45,828 bases of DNA from the NCBI GenBank assembly GCA_002353575.1, contig DEJQ01000003.1, forward strand, positions 1 to 45,828, given 5' to 3'. This stretch comes from Prevotellaceae bacterium UBA2744. Lineage in GTDB: Bacteria > Bacteroidota > Bacteroidia > Bacteroidales > Bacteroidaceae. Positions 24,795 to 33,612 of the stretch are shown piece by piece. How positions within the stretch are numbered: position 1 is the first letter of the stretch; every line of letters begins with the position of its first letter. The translations under genes and the position numbers were made by a program. The notes below the pieces were generated by a model. That model made no database searches. It was given only the letters and a program-made list of their open reading frames with translations, and had not been told where the DNA came from.

Positions 24795-25766
24795 CTTCCA
24801 GTCAACCGGTTTGCAATCACGTTCCACTTTCCTCTCCAAGCCATCTGGCAGGTTAGGATAGAAATCTATACCTGTAACCTTCTCTACCCTATCCACAGGT
24901 ACAGCATACTTGCTGAGCGATTCGTGCAGGTCGAGGTTTGGAACAATGAAACCAATTGCTTTGGGCGCATTGCCCATCATCAAGATTACTTTGAAGAAAC
25001 GGTCGGGAACAGAAATCCTGACATTCTTTCTTGACCCTATTTTCTTTGGGGAGGTAGAATCAAAAATCGGTCCACAAACAATGTAAAGGTCAGCACCATC
25101 ATTTGCCCATTCGCGACAACGTATTTCAAGATCATTCCACCATCCGGAATTCAAATCATGATCTTGCGGACAGATATTTGTCATCATGAATGACTCAGAC
25201 ATTGCCTGTTCATCATTCTTATTATCACCCGCAGGACACATATGTCCCCGATCGTAACCGGAGCGAGAGTAGTCAAACGGAGTGACTCGACTACCCTCTG
25301 CTAACACCATATCCTCAGCATAATCACCACGTTTTGCATTACCTCTTGTACGACCTGCCGTCAGGTGCCAAGCCACATAATTCGGACAATGGGTAGTAAG
25401 GTTATAACTGATTATGAAAGCAGACTTAAACAACAGAAACTCCGGTTTCTTGTCAATGGGAGCAGGTTGTTCAAGTTTTTCATACACGACTTGTGAGAGT
25501 CCCACGCTTGGAGCCTCAGCCTCTGCATCCGAAGACGATGGAGTTGGCTCTGCAACGAAAGTTTCAGACTCTGCAACCGACTGAGTATTCTCTGCAGTTC
25601 CACCAGTCACATAACTGTCATCAGCATTCACTCCGCTCCACTTATCCTGACTCTGTCGGTCAGTACCTGAACAATTCTTCAGTGATGTAGCAAAATAAAG
25701 TACACCACACATACATGCACACGCCAAAAGTACCAGGGCTGGTTTTATATTTTGTTTCTGTTTCAT
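24789..25766 (-). CDS. Secreted DNA/RNA non-specific endonuclease (NUC1 type)
   Basis: 325 residues. An N-terminal hydrophobic segment (about 9-27) anchors or exports the protein, followed by an acidic Ser/Glu/Ala-rich spacer to about residue 105. The nuclease domain begins near YNLTTHCPNYVAWHL. It holds the DRGHMCPAGD motif with catalytic H175, then NICPQDHDLNSGWWNDLE with the metal-binding Asn, the pattern of beta-beta-alpha-metal nucleases. It should cut DNA and RNA outside the cytoplasm, for nutrient recovery or against incoming DNA. No immunity gene is adjacent. Convergent to the ABC-F gene. Confidence 0.92.
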   Translation of the reverse strand: MKQKQNIKPALVLLACACMCGVLYFATSLKNCSGTDRQSQDKWSGVNADDSYVTGGTAENTQSVAESETFVAEPTPSSSDAEAEAPSVGLSQVVYEKLEQPAPIDKKPEFLLFKSAFIISYNLTTHCPNYVAWHLTAGRTRGNAKRGDYAEDMVLAEGSRVTPFDYSRSGYDRGHMCPAGDNKNDEQAMSESFMMTNICPQDHDLNSGWWNDLEIRCREWANDGADLYIVCGPIFDSTSPKKIGSRKNVRISVPDRFFKVILMMGNAPKAIGFIVPNLDLHESLSKYAVPVDRVEKVTGIDFYPNLPDGLERKVERDCKPVDWKL

Positions 25767-25794
25767 TTTCAGTTATCAGTTTTTACATTTTCGA

Positions 25795-25802
25795 CAAAGT
25801 TA
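25795..25802 (-). promoter_or_regulatory. -7 box of the nuclease gene
   Basis: TAACTTTG on the minus strand, 28 bases before the ATG at 25766. Confidence 0.5.
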
Positions 25803-25856
25803 CGACTATATCAGTAAAAAAATTAAAATTCATGAATTTATTTTTACACATTTCTG

Positions 25857-26031
25857 ACCTTTGACTGCGTCGAAGGTACTCGCGTTCGGAAATAAAAACA
25901 AAAAAAGTTCCTTTTTTATTTTGTATTTCGCTCACTTAATCTAGAACCTTTGACTGCGTCGAAGGTACTCACGTTCGGAAATAAAAACAAAAAAGTTCCT
26001 TTTTTATTTTGTATTTCGCTCACTTAATCGT
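25857..26031. repeat. Tandem duplication of an 89-bp promoter segment
   Basis: Unit 1 (25857-25945) and unit 2 (25946-26031) match almost base for base. They differ by one G/A change (25882 against 25971), one A in a poly-A tract, and the last few bases. Each unit holds an imperfect palindrome with 19-base arms around GAAATA and TATTTC, and a TTTTGTATTTCGC segment that supplies the -33 box. In unit 2 the -7 box is TACCTTTG; at the matching place in unit 1 it reads AACCTTTG. Confidence 0.9.
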
Positions 26032-26038
26032 ACCTTTG
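26008..26038 (+). promoter_or_regulatory. Promoter of the initiator tRNA
   Basis: TTTG at 26008-26011, 19 bases, TACCTTTG at 26031-26038, an exact consensus promoter. Transcription would start about 11 bases before the tRNA. Confidence 0.8.
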
Positions 26039-26055
26039 CACCCGCAAACGAAAAT

Positions 26056-26128
26056 CGCGGGATGGAGCAGTTGGTAGCTCGCCAGGCTCATAACCTGGAG
26101 GTCGGAGGTTCGAGTCCCCCTCCCGCAA
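26056..26128 (+). tRNA. tRNA-fMet (CAT), initiator
   Basis: A full cloverleaf can be drawn, with anticodon CAT at 26089-26091. The acceptor stem pairs positions 2-7 (GCGGGA) with 66-71, leaving C1 opposite A72, the mismatch that marks initiator tRNAs. The anticodon stem is CCAGG/CCTGG, so the usual three G-C pairs are A-U, G-C, G-C. The T-stem GGAGG/CCCCC has one A-C mismatch (A51-C63). CCA is not encoded. A terminator follows directly. Confidence 0.93.
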
Positions 26129-26133
26129 CTAAG

Positions 26134-26160
26134 AAGACATCAAATCCGATGTCTTTTTTT
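26134..26160. terminator. Terminator of the initiator tRNA
   Basis: AAGACATC and GATGTCTT pair around a 6-base loop, followed by a T-run to 26160. The run of T merges with the stop codon of the convergent helicase gene. Confidence 0.85.
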
Positions 26161-29100
26161 ATTTCCCCAGACTCACTTCAGTCTGCTCTATCAGGGCCTT
26201 GAATATTTCATTTCGAGAGAGCAGTTCTTTATTGCCAATCAGCAGCATCTGTTCACGAGCCCGCGTCAAAGCTACATTCAGTTTACGGTCAATCACAGCT
26301 CCGCTCTCCTCAAAGCAGTTATTAGTAAGGAAATCCAACTGGTATTCATACTGTACAGTAAACCCATAGATGATTACATCACGTTCACTGCCCTGATAGC
26401 GTTCCACCGTGTCGATGGTTATGTCATCAAAGAAACCTACACCGGCTTTTTGTTCTATAGCACGACGAACAGTTGCTATCTGATTTCTGTACGGCACTAT
26501 CACTCCAACACTCTGTGTTGAGGAGAAATCCTTACCACTCTGTCTATACAGATTATACACAGCTACTATGGCCTCAGCAATGAGTTCTGCTTCCGGAAGA
26601 TTTACCTTTGCCGAGGGACTGTGCTGCGGACGCGGTACATTAACAAAGGCTATTCTATGGGTAGCCAACAGTTCTTCCATCCCAATCTTGCTCTGCCCCT
26701 TCTCCCCTTCTATATTATAATAATGCGTAAAAGACAATGGCTGTTCCTGATGCGGCAAGGGAATAGTATTCAATCTGCCATCGTAGAAATGGTCGCATGC
26801 AAACTGAGCCACGTCGCGGTGCATTCGTCCCTGACGAGTAAAACGTTCCACGAGTTCCGGCGGACTGATTCTGAGCAAGCGTTCGAACAGTGAATTCCTG
26901 CAATTCGTCAGTCCTATGCGGTTGAGGAGGGGCAGTTCTACAACCGATTCCTCTTCTGTCTGCTGCACCACTGCCGGCAGTTGTTTATGGTCACCGATAA
27001 AATAAAACCTGAGGATGCTGCTTTTTTCTCCACACTTAGCCGACATGATACCAAGCAGGTGAGGTTCCAAAATCTGCGAAGCCTCATCGATGATAGCAAG
27101 CGAGAAATATCTCATGGATAGAATTTCCTGATGCGAAGTGATAGAAGTAGTAGTTCCGACTACTATTCTTGCCGACATGAGCATATGGCGAATCAAATGA
27201 ACATTTTCACACTCAGCGACCTTATTTTCCAGCATATATGGTTTATACACATCAGGACACGACAGTAAGCTTCCGATACGGATGAAATCCAGTCCGTCCT
27301 TCACTAATTTAGAACAGATCTCATCCACAGCCCTATTGGTGTATGATAACAACAGCACAGAATGATTCGTATCTGCCAGTTCTTCACGTAGTTGCCGCAT
27401 CAGGCCGAAACTGGTCTTTCCAGTTCCAGGCGGACCAATCAGCAGCTGATAGTCATCTGCTGTAGCCTTCCGTTGTCCCAACAACAGGTCGCGTCTGTCT
27501 TTTTCTGCGTTCAGAAAAGCGAAAAGCGAACGGTATATACTGCCATAGGAAGACTCTATGAAGTCATGTTCTACAGCCCACATGGTGTCATCATCCTGTC
27601 GGAATACAACCGCATTGCTCTGCGGGGCTCGCAACTGCAAACGCAGTGTATCGGTTGTGATTTCAGCTATTGACGCACGGAACACCATTCCTCGCCTTAC
27701 GTCAGGAATAGTATCTTTGCGATATTTATACAGTACCACCACATCGCCCACGCGAAAGTTCGGCAGGTAATCCCCATCATCAGCCGTAGTAAGCAGTTCT
27801 ACTGTGTCGCGGGTAGTATTCAGTATTCTCAGATTATAGAAGATGTTACCTGCCAGTCGTTTTTCGTCCAGCGTACAATTCCACATGGCACTCAATCCAC
27901 TGGCTTCTTTCTGCGAATTACCGATCTTCGACAGCACGTGTTCCCTCTGCACGAAAGTAAACATACGAAGGAAATAAGCCTTCTCCACATCCGTGGCCGT
28001 TTGGATAGTTCTCAGGATCTTTTCCAGCGGGGACAAGAGATAAGTTCTCGTAAAGGTATCACTCAGTCCCCTGACATTTATCTTGTCTATAGTCAAGTGT
28101 TCTAACAGATGTGCACCTCCCCTGCTACAATAGAACTCCATCCAAGTAATTTGATTCCTAACCCTCAGAATTTCGAACAGCAGTTTCGGTGCAGGGGCTT
28201 CCTTTATCAGTCCGTCGGGATACTTCGAATACAACAGGAAACAGGAAATATCTTCGTTCTTCAGTTTGAAATTATAATGCAGCAGAGCCAAGTAGAGCAA
28301 CATCTGGCAGTAGTGCTTCTCTACGTGTCCGTTGGTATTAAAATCCTTTTTTCCAGACTTCTGCTCCATAAGCACCTTATAGTCGCTCTGCATCAAGTCC
28401 ATACGTCCCTGCACACCCAACATCTCGCAGAAAAACGATGGTTCCAGCAGAATCTTATCAATGTCGATGTACCTATCCTCGGTAAATGCAGTTTCAAGTA
28501 TCTCGCGAATATTCTCTTGTTGTTTTCGTGCCTCATCGTGAAAACCGCTCATTTCGTCAGCGCAGGCAGCAATAGCCAGACTGTTTCTGCAGAAAAAATC
28601 AGCCACGCTCTTCTTATATAGTTTCCGCTCGGCGTGTCGAGCCCTGCTCCACAGTTCCTCGTCCAACATCTGACTGGCAAAATTTCCCAACAGAATATGT
28701 TTGGTTGGGTCGCGTTTCTCAAATTTCCTCAATAGATAATAATAGGCAGTAGCTCCGAATGGTTGAAAACACTCCGCTATGGCGGAAATATCAATCAGAT
28801 AATCCGGTTGGAAAATGATGAGTTCAGGATGACACACCCCATCTTTCAGATACGGATTCACCAGATTCAGTTGGTCGCCTTTAGTAAGCAGCGCACCAAC
28901 ATATTTCCAATTGCCAAGGAAATTATAATCATCGTCATAGCACACCTTTACCGTGGTACCCTCTTCCGTATCTGCCGTACAATATATATAATGGGCATCC
29001 CATGAAACCACTGATACTCGTATGCACACAGCCTGCTTCACATCATTCTTCTCATCTCTTCCATCATTCACCAACCCTATGCCATCATCCTTCTTCCACT

Positions 29101-29449
29101 CCACAAGTCCGTAGGCTACTTTGACGAAAAGAGTTACGGCTCTCAGATCGAAGTCGAAAGATGTAGTACCAATTTTCTCGTAAGTTTTATTCTTCACCCT
29201 AACACGAAACGCATTCAGCCTGCCCGTCAGTTCTGCGGGCAGTTCCATACTTTGAGCTATATATGTGAGGCGTGCGAAGGCACCCGAGAAGTCGAGTCGC
29301 TTATCTGCAGTAAGATACATGAGTGCTTCGTTGAACACACGATACAGTTCGTTGTAGCACTCATGTATGGAATAATCCGACTGTCCATCGCCATATATGT
29401 CAGCGACATGTTGCAGTTCGGACAGGAAATAATCAGCAGTTTTTACCAA
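26159..29449 (-). CDS. PD-(D/E)xK nuclease fused to a superfamily 1 helicase
   Basis: About 1096 residues. A Cas4-like PD-(D/E)xK nuclease lies near 345-370 (GRMDLM with D351; LMEQKSGK with E362 and K364). The helicase part is of the DNA2/UPF1 type: GPPGTGKT (K678), LAIIDEASQILEP, GDHKQLPAVV, VERYQGSERDVI and VALTRAREQ. Such fused proteins process DNA ends in repair or recombination. The start is unclear: the first usable codon is TTG at 29449, but the frame stays open upstream and reads NKRFDEERRI before it with no ATG. It lies just after the GH43-like gene on the same strand and overlaps the tRNA terminator at its 3' end. Confidence 0.85.
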   Translation of the reverse strand: MVKTADYFLSELQHVADIYGDGQSDYSIHECYNELYRVFNEALMYLTADKRLDFSGAFARLTYIAQSMELPAELTGRLNAFRVRVKNKTYEKIGTTSFDFDLRAVTLFVKVAYGLVEWKKDDGIGLVNDGRDEKNDVKQAVCIRVSVVSWDAHYIYCTADTEEGTTVKVCYDDDYNFLGNWKYVGALLTKGDQLNLVNPYLKDGVCHPELIIFQPDYLIDISAIAECFQPFGATAYYYLLRKFEKRDPTKHILLGNFASQMLDEELWSRARHAERKLYKKSVADFFCRNSLAIAACADEMSGFHDEARKQQENIREILETAFTEDRYIDIDKILLEPSFFCEMLGVQGRMDLMQSDYKVLMEQKSGKKDFNTNGHVEKHYCQMLLYLALLHYNFKLKNEDISCFLLYSKYPDGLIKEAPAPKLLFEILRVRNQITWMEFYCSRGGAHLLEHLTIDKINVRGLSDTFTRTYLLSPLEKILRTIQTATDVEKAYFLRMFTFVQREHVLSKIGNSQKEASGLSAMWNCTLDEKRLAGNIFYNLRILNTTRDTVELLTTADDGDYLPNFRVGDVVVLYKYRKDTIPDVRRGMVFRASIAEITTDTLRLQLRAPQSNAVVFRQDDDTMWAVEHDFIESSYGSIYRSLFAFLNAEKDRRDLLLGQRKATADDYQLLIGPPGTGKTSFGLMRQLREELADTNHSVLLLSYTNRAVDEICSKLVKDGLDFIRIGSLLSCPDVYKPYMLENKVAECENVHLIRHMLMSARIVVGTTTSITSHQEILSMRYFSLAIIDEASQILEPHLLGIMSAKCGEKSSILRFYFIGDHKQLPAVVQQTEEESVVELPLLNRIGLTNCRNSLFERLLRISPPELVERFTRQGRMHRDVAQFACDHFYDGRLNTIPLPHQEQPLSFTHYYNIEGEKGQSKIGMEELLATHRIAFVNVPRPQHSPSAKVNLPEAELIAEAIVAVYNLYRQSGKDFSSTQSVGVIVPYRNQIATVRRAIEQKAGVGFFDDITIDTVERYQGSERDVIIYGFTVQYEYQLDFLTNNCFEESGAVIDRKLNVALTRAREQMLLIGNKELLSRNEIFKALIEQTEVSLGK

Positions 29450-29474
29450 AATCCTTCTCTCTTCGTCAAAGCGT

Positions 29475-30527
29475 TTATTTATTCCCCTTCATCTTCTTCT
29501 TGCTCCATGCCTCCAGTCGCTTATATTCAGCCTTGGTCAGTCGCATGAACGATCCATGCTGCGGAGCCTTCACTCCCTGAATAGTTACCGGGTCGTGGAA
29601 ATTACGCAAATACCTGTCTGTCTTACATATTCTGTATTGTTTCGGATTCGTGCTATACTGTATATATGCCACTCTCCATCCCTCTTCGCCTGGAATTTTG
29701 AAAGCACTGCTACCTTCACACTTCTTCTTGCCCTCAAAACTAACGAAATCCTTCTCGTCAGGTTCCGGATACGGACCAGTCAGGCTATAGCTGCTTGTCT
29801 GAAAAATACCAGGATGTCCGCCTTCCTTCTTTATCAGCATGTGATACATGCAGTCCGACTCAAGATAGTTTATGTCGGCATCGATAGTAGCGTATCCCCA
29901 GTCGAACAGAATGCGTGGTTTTGTCAGTTGTGTGAACGAATGGTCAGCATAGCTATAGTACATACGGTCGTATCCTTCCTCGTTTGGATTCCACATCGAG
30001 TAGTATATCATATATCCCCCCTTCGTACCGTCAGCCCATGTGTAGTTCGGATCCCAGAAAATCTGCGGAGCCCACACACGTTTTATGGTGCTCCAATCCT
30101 TATATACATCGGGGGACTCCGGGTCGCAGAATATGCTGCTACCCTTACGGAAGTCAAAGGTCTTCGCCGTCCAGTCTGTCAGGTTATCCGAGCGCAGCAG
30201 ATTGATTCCGTAATTATACCACGAACGGCTCTTTCTGTTCGACATATCAGTGGTTACCATCAAGTAGCCATCACCCGAATCGCTCTTGCGGCAGATATAC
30301 GCATCGCGTGCGCCTCCCTCAATCTCCGACAGTTTCTCTGTGTCGTACACTTCCTTTCCATCAATCAAATCGTGGTAATTCAATCCGTCGCGACTCAAAG
30401 CATAGGCAGTCCATTCACCCTCGCCCGACATGTGGCAATACAAAAATCCATAGTCACCCTTTTGCAGATTCTGCGCCTTCACGGTCATCGCCGCCAGAAG
30501 GCACAGCATTGTAACAATTCCTTTCAT
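29475..30527 (-). CDS. Secreted GH43-like glycosidase
   Basis: 350 residues. The signal peptide ends MTVKAQ. The five-bladed propeller pattern of GH43 is suggested by GDYGFLYCHM, GGARDAYICR, VWAPQIFWDPNY (the W-A-P stretch common in this family), GYMIYYSMW, ATIDADINYLES and CEGSSAFKI, which would offer the Asp and Glu of the active site. It probably releases arabinose or xylose from plant glycans, though the exact subfamily is not clear. It has a consensus promoter at 30586-30556 and is followed by the nuclease-helicase gene, with no obvious shared role. Confidence 0.78.
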   Translation of the reverse strand: MKGIVTMLCLLAAMTVKAQNLQKGDYGFLYCHMSGEGEWTAYALSRDGLNYHDLIDGKEVYDTEKLSEIEGGARDAYICRKSDSGDGYLMVTTDMSNRKSRSWYNYGINLLRSDNLTDWTAKTFDFRKGSSIFCDPESPDVYKDWSTIKRVWAPQIFWDPNYTWADGTKGGYMIYYSMWNPNEEGYDRMYYSYADHSFTQLTKPRILFDWGYATIDADINYLESDCMYHMLIKKEGGHPGIFQTSSYSLTGPYPEPDEKDFVSFEGKKKCEGSSAFKIPGEEGWRVAYIQYSTNPKQYRICKTDRYLRNFHDPVTIQGVKAPQHGSFMRLTKAEYKRLEAWSKKKMKGNK

Positions 30528-30555
30528 AGTATCTTGTTGTTTTTGGTTTCTGCCA

Positions 30556-30586
30556 CAAAGATATGAAAATATTTTTTAGTTGCAAA
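30556..30586 (-). promoter_or_regulatory. Promoter of the GH43-like gene
   Basis: On the minus strand TTTG (30586-30583), 19 bases, TATCTTTG (30563-30556). The TTTG box lies inside the last codons of the upstream small secreted protein. Confidence 0.75.
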
Positions 30587-31019
30587 GCAATGCTGCAATT
30601 GCTGTTCCGACCACGGCTCCTGCTACGATTCCAACAGCCGACGAGTGGTGTACCACAGGTCTTGGTGCCGGTGCCACATAAACCGGTTCCACACATACAG
30701 GCTCTACATATACAGGAGCCGGGCGGTGTATCACATGTACTGGACGCACTGGGTGGTGAACCACTCTTACCGGAGCTGGAGGAAGAGGACACGGCCTGCA
30801 CTGGCGTTCTACTATAACCTCGCGACGTGGAGCCCCGTAACATCCGCCGCCCTGATAATATACTGATCCATGAGAACCCATGTGGTGACCTCCACGGCTG
30901 TACTGTGCGTTTTCTACTCTGAAACCTCTATTCTGACGATTGCCACCATATCTCTGTGCCTGCATTGTTGTAGTACCAAGAACTAAAACTGCGATGATTG
31001 TGAAAACTGACTCTTTCAT
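30576..31019 (-). CDS. Secreted His/Pro/Val-rich small protein, unknown
   Basis: 147 residues from the ATG at 31019; the frame extends upstream to 31100 but crosses the promoter. The signal peptide MKESVFTIIAVLVLGTTTMQAQ is clear. The mature part has Gly/His/Tyr-rich stretches (YSRGGHHMG), then repeating PVHVIHRPAPVYVEPVCVEPVYVAP. A short glycine-zipper-like hydrophobic end (VGIVAGAVVGTAIAALL) closes it. Similar proteins are common in Bacteroidetes with no known role. His and Cys content would suit metal binding, which is a guess. The GH43-like gene's promoter overlaps its 3' end. Confidence 0.7.
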   Translation of the reverse strand: MKESVFTIIAVLVLGTTTMQAQRYGGNRQNRGFRVENAQYSRGGHHMGSHGSVYYQGGGCYGAPRREVIVERQCRPCPLPPAPVRVVHHPVRPVHVIHRPAPVYVEPVCVEPVYVAPAPRPVVHHSSAVGIVAGAVVGTAIAALLCN

Positions 31020-31069
31020 ATTACATATATTTTTTAGGTTAAACATCATTTGTTTCTTGTTTACGATGG

Positions 31070-31077
31070 CAAAGATA
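31070..31077 (-). promoter_or_regulatory. -7 box of the small secreted protein gene
   Basis: TATCTTTG on the minus strand, 50 bases before the ATG at 31019. Confidence 0.6.
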
Positions 31078-31157
31078 TGGTATCTCCCAACCCTATACAT
31101 AAGTGTTTTTCCTACTTCATCCGATGTTTTTCCTATTCTTCGGGGAAATCCCTACGG

Positions 31158-31206
31158 CAAAAAAAGAGCAAACGACCATAAAGAGTTTCTCTAAGTCGTT
31201 TGCTCT
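31158..31206 (-). terminator. Terminator of tRNA-Leu
   Basis: On the minus strand AGAGCAAACGAC and GTCGTTTGCTCT pair over 12 bp around a long loop, then seven T follow. It starts two bases after the tRNA's CCA end. Confidence 0.85.
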
Positions 31207-31207
31207 G

Positions 31208-31294
31208 TGGTACCGGAGGCGGGGCTCGAACCCGCACGGACGCAATGTCCAAGGGATTTTAAGTCCCTCGTGTCTACCATTCCACCACTTCGGC
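31208..31294 (-). tRNA. tRNA-Leu (TAA)
   Basis: A class II tRNA with a long variable arm, anticodon TAA in the loop CTTAAAA, T-arm GCGGG-TTCGAGC-CCCGC and an encoded CCA (31210-31208). The acceptor arm is GCCGAAG/CTCCGGT: position 5 (A) faces position 68 (C), one mismatch in an otherwise paired stem (first pair G-T). The terminator follows at once. Confidence 0.92.
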
Positions 31295-31392
31295 TCCAAT
31301 TCGGTTGCAAAGGTATAAATAATAATTAAACTGAAAAAGGAAAAACGAGAATTTTAGCAAAGGGGTACAGTTTCAGAACTGCTTAGGAACTG

Positions 31393-32796
31393 CTATGCTT
31401 CTTCCTCGTTGAGTGGCAGCATAGTCTGCTCCTCTCCTGATTCCTTAGGTAATCGCACCTTGCGTTTCGGATTTTCCGTGGCACCATACTTCAGCAATTT
31501 GCCAGCTGCCACAGTAATGCTCGGTCCTGTGCTGGCAGTCACCGTCTTCACATCGTCAAATGCCTTTCGCGTTTTCTCCAGTTGTTCGTCCACCTTCATG
31601 AATCGTTCGTAGAACAGTTGCACACGGTCCACCACCTGATTGGCAGCCTCAACAATTTTTTGTTGGTTCTCCACCTGGCGCACCTGTTTCCAAGTCATCT
31701 CCAGCACCCTCAGCATCATATACAGGTTCTGACTACCAGAGATAATTACTCCCTGGTCGTATGACTCCTTCCACAAGGTCGGAACACTGGCAAGTGCCAA
31801 TTGCAGAGCACTCTCCTGGAACACATACATGATTACAAAATCCAGACGCGAACTATCCGTTTTTATATATTTAGTGTAATTCTTTCTCGACAACTCATTC
31901 ACATGCTGTCGCACCGAAGCGATGTGACGATCCAGACACAGTTTCTTCTGTTCCTCCGTCTCGGCATTCTGATAGTCTACCCATGCCGTGAACGACATCT
32001 TCGAGTCTATTATCACATCGCGTTTATCAGGGAAATGCAAAATCACGTCAGGAATCATTCTGCTACCATTCTCAGCATCATATATCACCCGTCCGTTCTC
32101 ATCCTTCATCGTGGTCTGTTCTTCAAACTGCACGCCCTCTTCCAGCCCCATATCCTCCAGAAGTTGTCTCAATCGCAGTTCTCCGAAATTACCCTGACTC
32201 TTATTCTCTCCCGTCAGGGCATTAGCCAGCCTATCCGCCCTTTCCGACAGCATATTAGCCTTCTCCATATTGGCCTTTATGCTGGCATCCAGTCGTTCCA
32301 TCGACGTAGCATGTTCCCTGCCGCTCTTATCCACGGTCTCCTTCATTTGATTAATCTCCGTACGAAGCGGATTCAGTATGGCAGCCAGCTGCTCCTGATT
32401 TGTCTGCGACAGCTGTTCCGACCTCTGTATCAGAATCTTTTCGCTCGCAGTCGTCATCTGTTCGCGCAGCAGACTGATCTGCTGTTCCATCTGCTTTCGC
32501 TGTTCCTCCCTCAGTGTCTGCATCTGCTGGGCATAGTCAGCCTTCACACCAGTCAACTGCCTTTCGTTTTCCTCCTTCTCGGCCTGCAGTTGTTGGGCAT
32601 ACTCTTCCTTCTCAGTTTGCAACCGCCGGGCATACTCCTGCTTCATCTGTTCCTTCTCTGCCTGCAGTCGTTCATTCTCGTCAGAAAGCATATCAAACAT
32701 AGCCTGCAACGATGCAGTCTTTCCATGTGCAAACAGATAACCCAACAGCGTTCCCACAGCCAGGCATCCCACTGCTATAATTATCATTGTCACCAT
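31393..32796 (-). CDS. rmuC: DNA recombination protein RmuC
   Basis: 467 residues from the ATG at 32796 (a further ATG at 32787 is possible). One N-terminal membrane helix (MIIIAVGCLAVGTLLGYLF) is followed by a long coiled coil (about 25-180, rich in Glu, Gln and Lys). The RmuC domain follows with KSQGNFGELRLRQLLEDMG, DVILHFPDKRDVIIDSKMSF and ESALQLALASVP. RmuC limits inversions and DNA rearrangements in E. coli and is related to nuclease folds. Forty-three bases separate it from the thioesterase gene upstream, so the two may be co-transcribed. Confidence 0.93.
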   Translation of the reverse strand: MVTMIIIAVGCLAVGTLLGYLFAHGKTASLQAMFDMLSDENERLQAEKEQMKQEYARRLQTEKEEYAQQLQAEKEENERQLTGVKADYAQQMQTLREEQRKQMEQQISLLREQMTTASEKILIQRSEQLSQTNQEQLAAILNPLRTEINQMKETVDKSGREHATSMERLDASIKANMEKANMLSERADRLANALTGENKSQGNFGELRLRQLLEDMGLEEGVQFEEQTTMKDENGRVIYDAENGSRMIPDVILHFPDKRDVIIDSKMSFTAWVDYQNAETEEQKKLCLDRHIASVRQHVNELSRKNYTKYIKTDSSRLDFVIMYVFQESALQLALASVPTLWKESYDQGVIISGSQNLYMMLRVLEMTWKQVRQVENQQKIVEAANQVVDRVQLFYERFMKVDEQLEKTRKAFDDVKTVTASTGPSITVAAGKLLKYGATENPKRKVRLPKESGEEQTMLPLNEEEA

Positions 32797-32839
32797 AATA
32801 ATTGTCTGGAATTTATAATACCTTTGTCGTTTAGATATT

Positions 32840-33580
32840 CTACTGATTGCCGTCAAACTCCACGATAGTGCTAACCTCATCACCAATTGAGAGAGTAATC
32901 AGAATCTTGTAATCTGCGATACGATAAAGCATCGGAGTCAGGGCATCGCCCAGTTTTGCAGGCACTCTGTACTCCATTCTCATTCCTCTGACCTCAAAGC
33001 CATCAGGCAGCAACTCCATCGCCATGCGGATATAATTAGCATTATTCACATGACGATTATAATCGATGTCAGCCTTCATTACCTGAATCGGGGCAAGCAG
33101 TTCCCCACCTTCCTTCGGCACGATGATTCTGCGGTCGCCATACTCCATCTCCAGCTGCGGATCCAGTGTCATCGACTCAATCATCTCCTCGCTCACGCGC
33201 TTCAGTTTTCCGTTTGCCCTATCTACAAACGCACCCATGCTCCATGTCCGGTAGCATGGTTTTCCTTCCGCATCATAGATAAAAGTATTACGGAACCCGA
33301 ACATCGGCTTCATTCCATACACCGAAGTCGTCACCGTCAATTCTTCCTTGAAACTCGGCACTCTCACCACCTCCACCTGTCGTGAAGCCAGCAACTGTGC
33401 CATATTCTCCTCCGTGAAAAACTTCTTCACCCCAGGTTCCGAATCAATCCACATCTCCGAACAGTCCTGCATCATCTGCAGAGCAGAATACAACTTCAGC
33501 CTTCCCTCGCTATCGCAGGTACTCGTTGTCACTTTATACTTCAAACTATACATACTCAATACACTTTCACTGCCCATCAT
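32840..33580 (-). CDS. Acyl-ACP thioesterase (FatA/FatB-like)
   Basis: 246 residues with two hotdog halves. The second half contains DIDYNRHVNNANYI, the N-x-H-V-N-N motif of plant-type acyl-ACP thioesterases, which holds the catalytic Asn and His. The first half opens YKVTTSTCDSEGRLKLYSALQMMQDC. It releases fatty acids from acyl carrier protein in the cytoplasm. The start is the ATG at 33580, with a second in-frame Met at residue 10 (MYSLKYKV). A -7 box lies at 33612-33605. It precedes rmuC on the same strand. Confidence 0.9.
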   Translation of the reverse strand: MMGSESVLSMYSLKYKVTTSTCDSEGRLKLYSALQMMQDCSEMWIDSEPGVKKFFTEENMAQLLASRQVEVVRVPSFKEELTVTTSVYGMKPMFGFRNTFIYDAEGKPCYRTWSMGAFVDRANGKLKRVSEEMIESMTLDPQLEMEYGDRRIIVPKEGGELLAPIQVMKADIDYNRHVNNANYIRMAMELLPDGFEVRGMRMEYRVPAKLGDALTPMLYRIADYKILITLSIGDEVSTIVEFDGNQ

Positions 33581-33604
33581 CAGACAGGCACATCAAATTC
33601 GCTG

Positions 33605-33612
33605 CAAAAATA
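33605..33612 (-). promoter_or_regulatory. -7 box of the thioesterase-rmuC unit
   Basis: TATTTTTG on the minus strand, 24 bases before the ATG at 33580. Confidence 0.6.

Noticed and set aside
29556..30566. 336-residue plus-strand open frame antisense to the GH43-like gene
   Set aside because: The opposite strand has a signal peptide, a family pattern and a consensus promoter.
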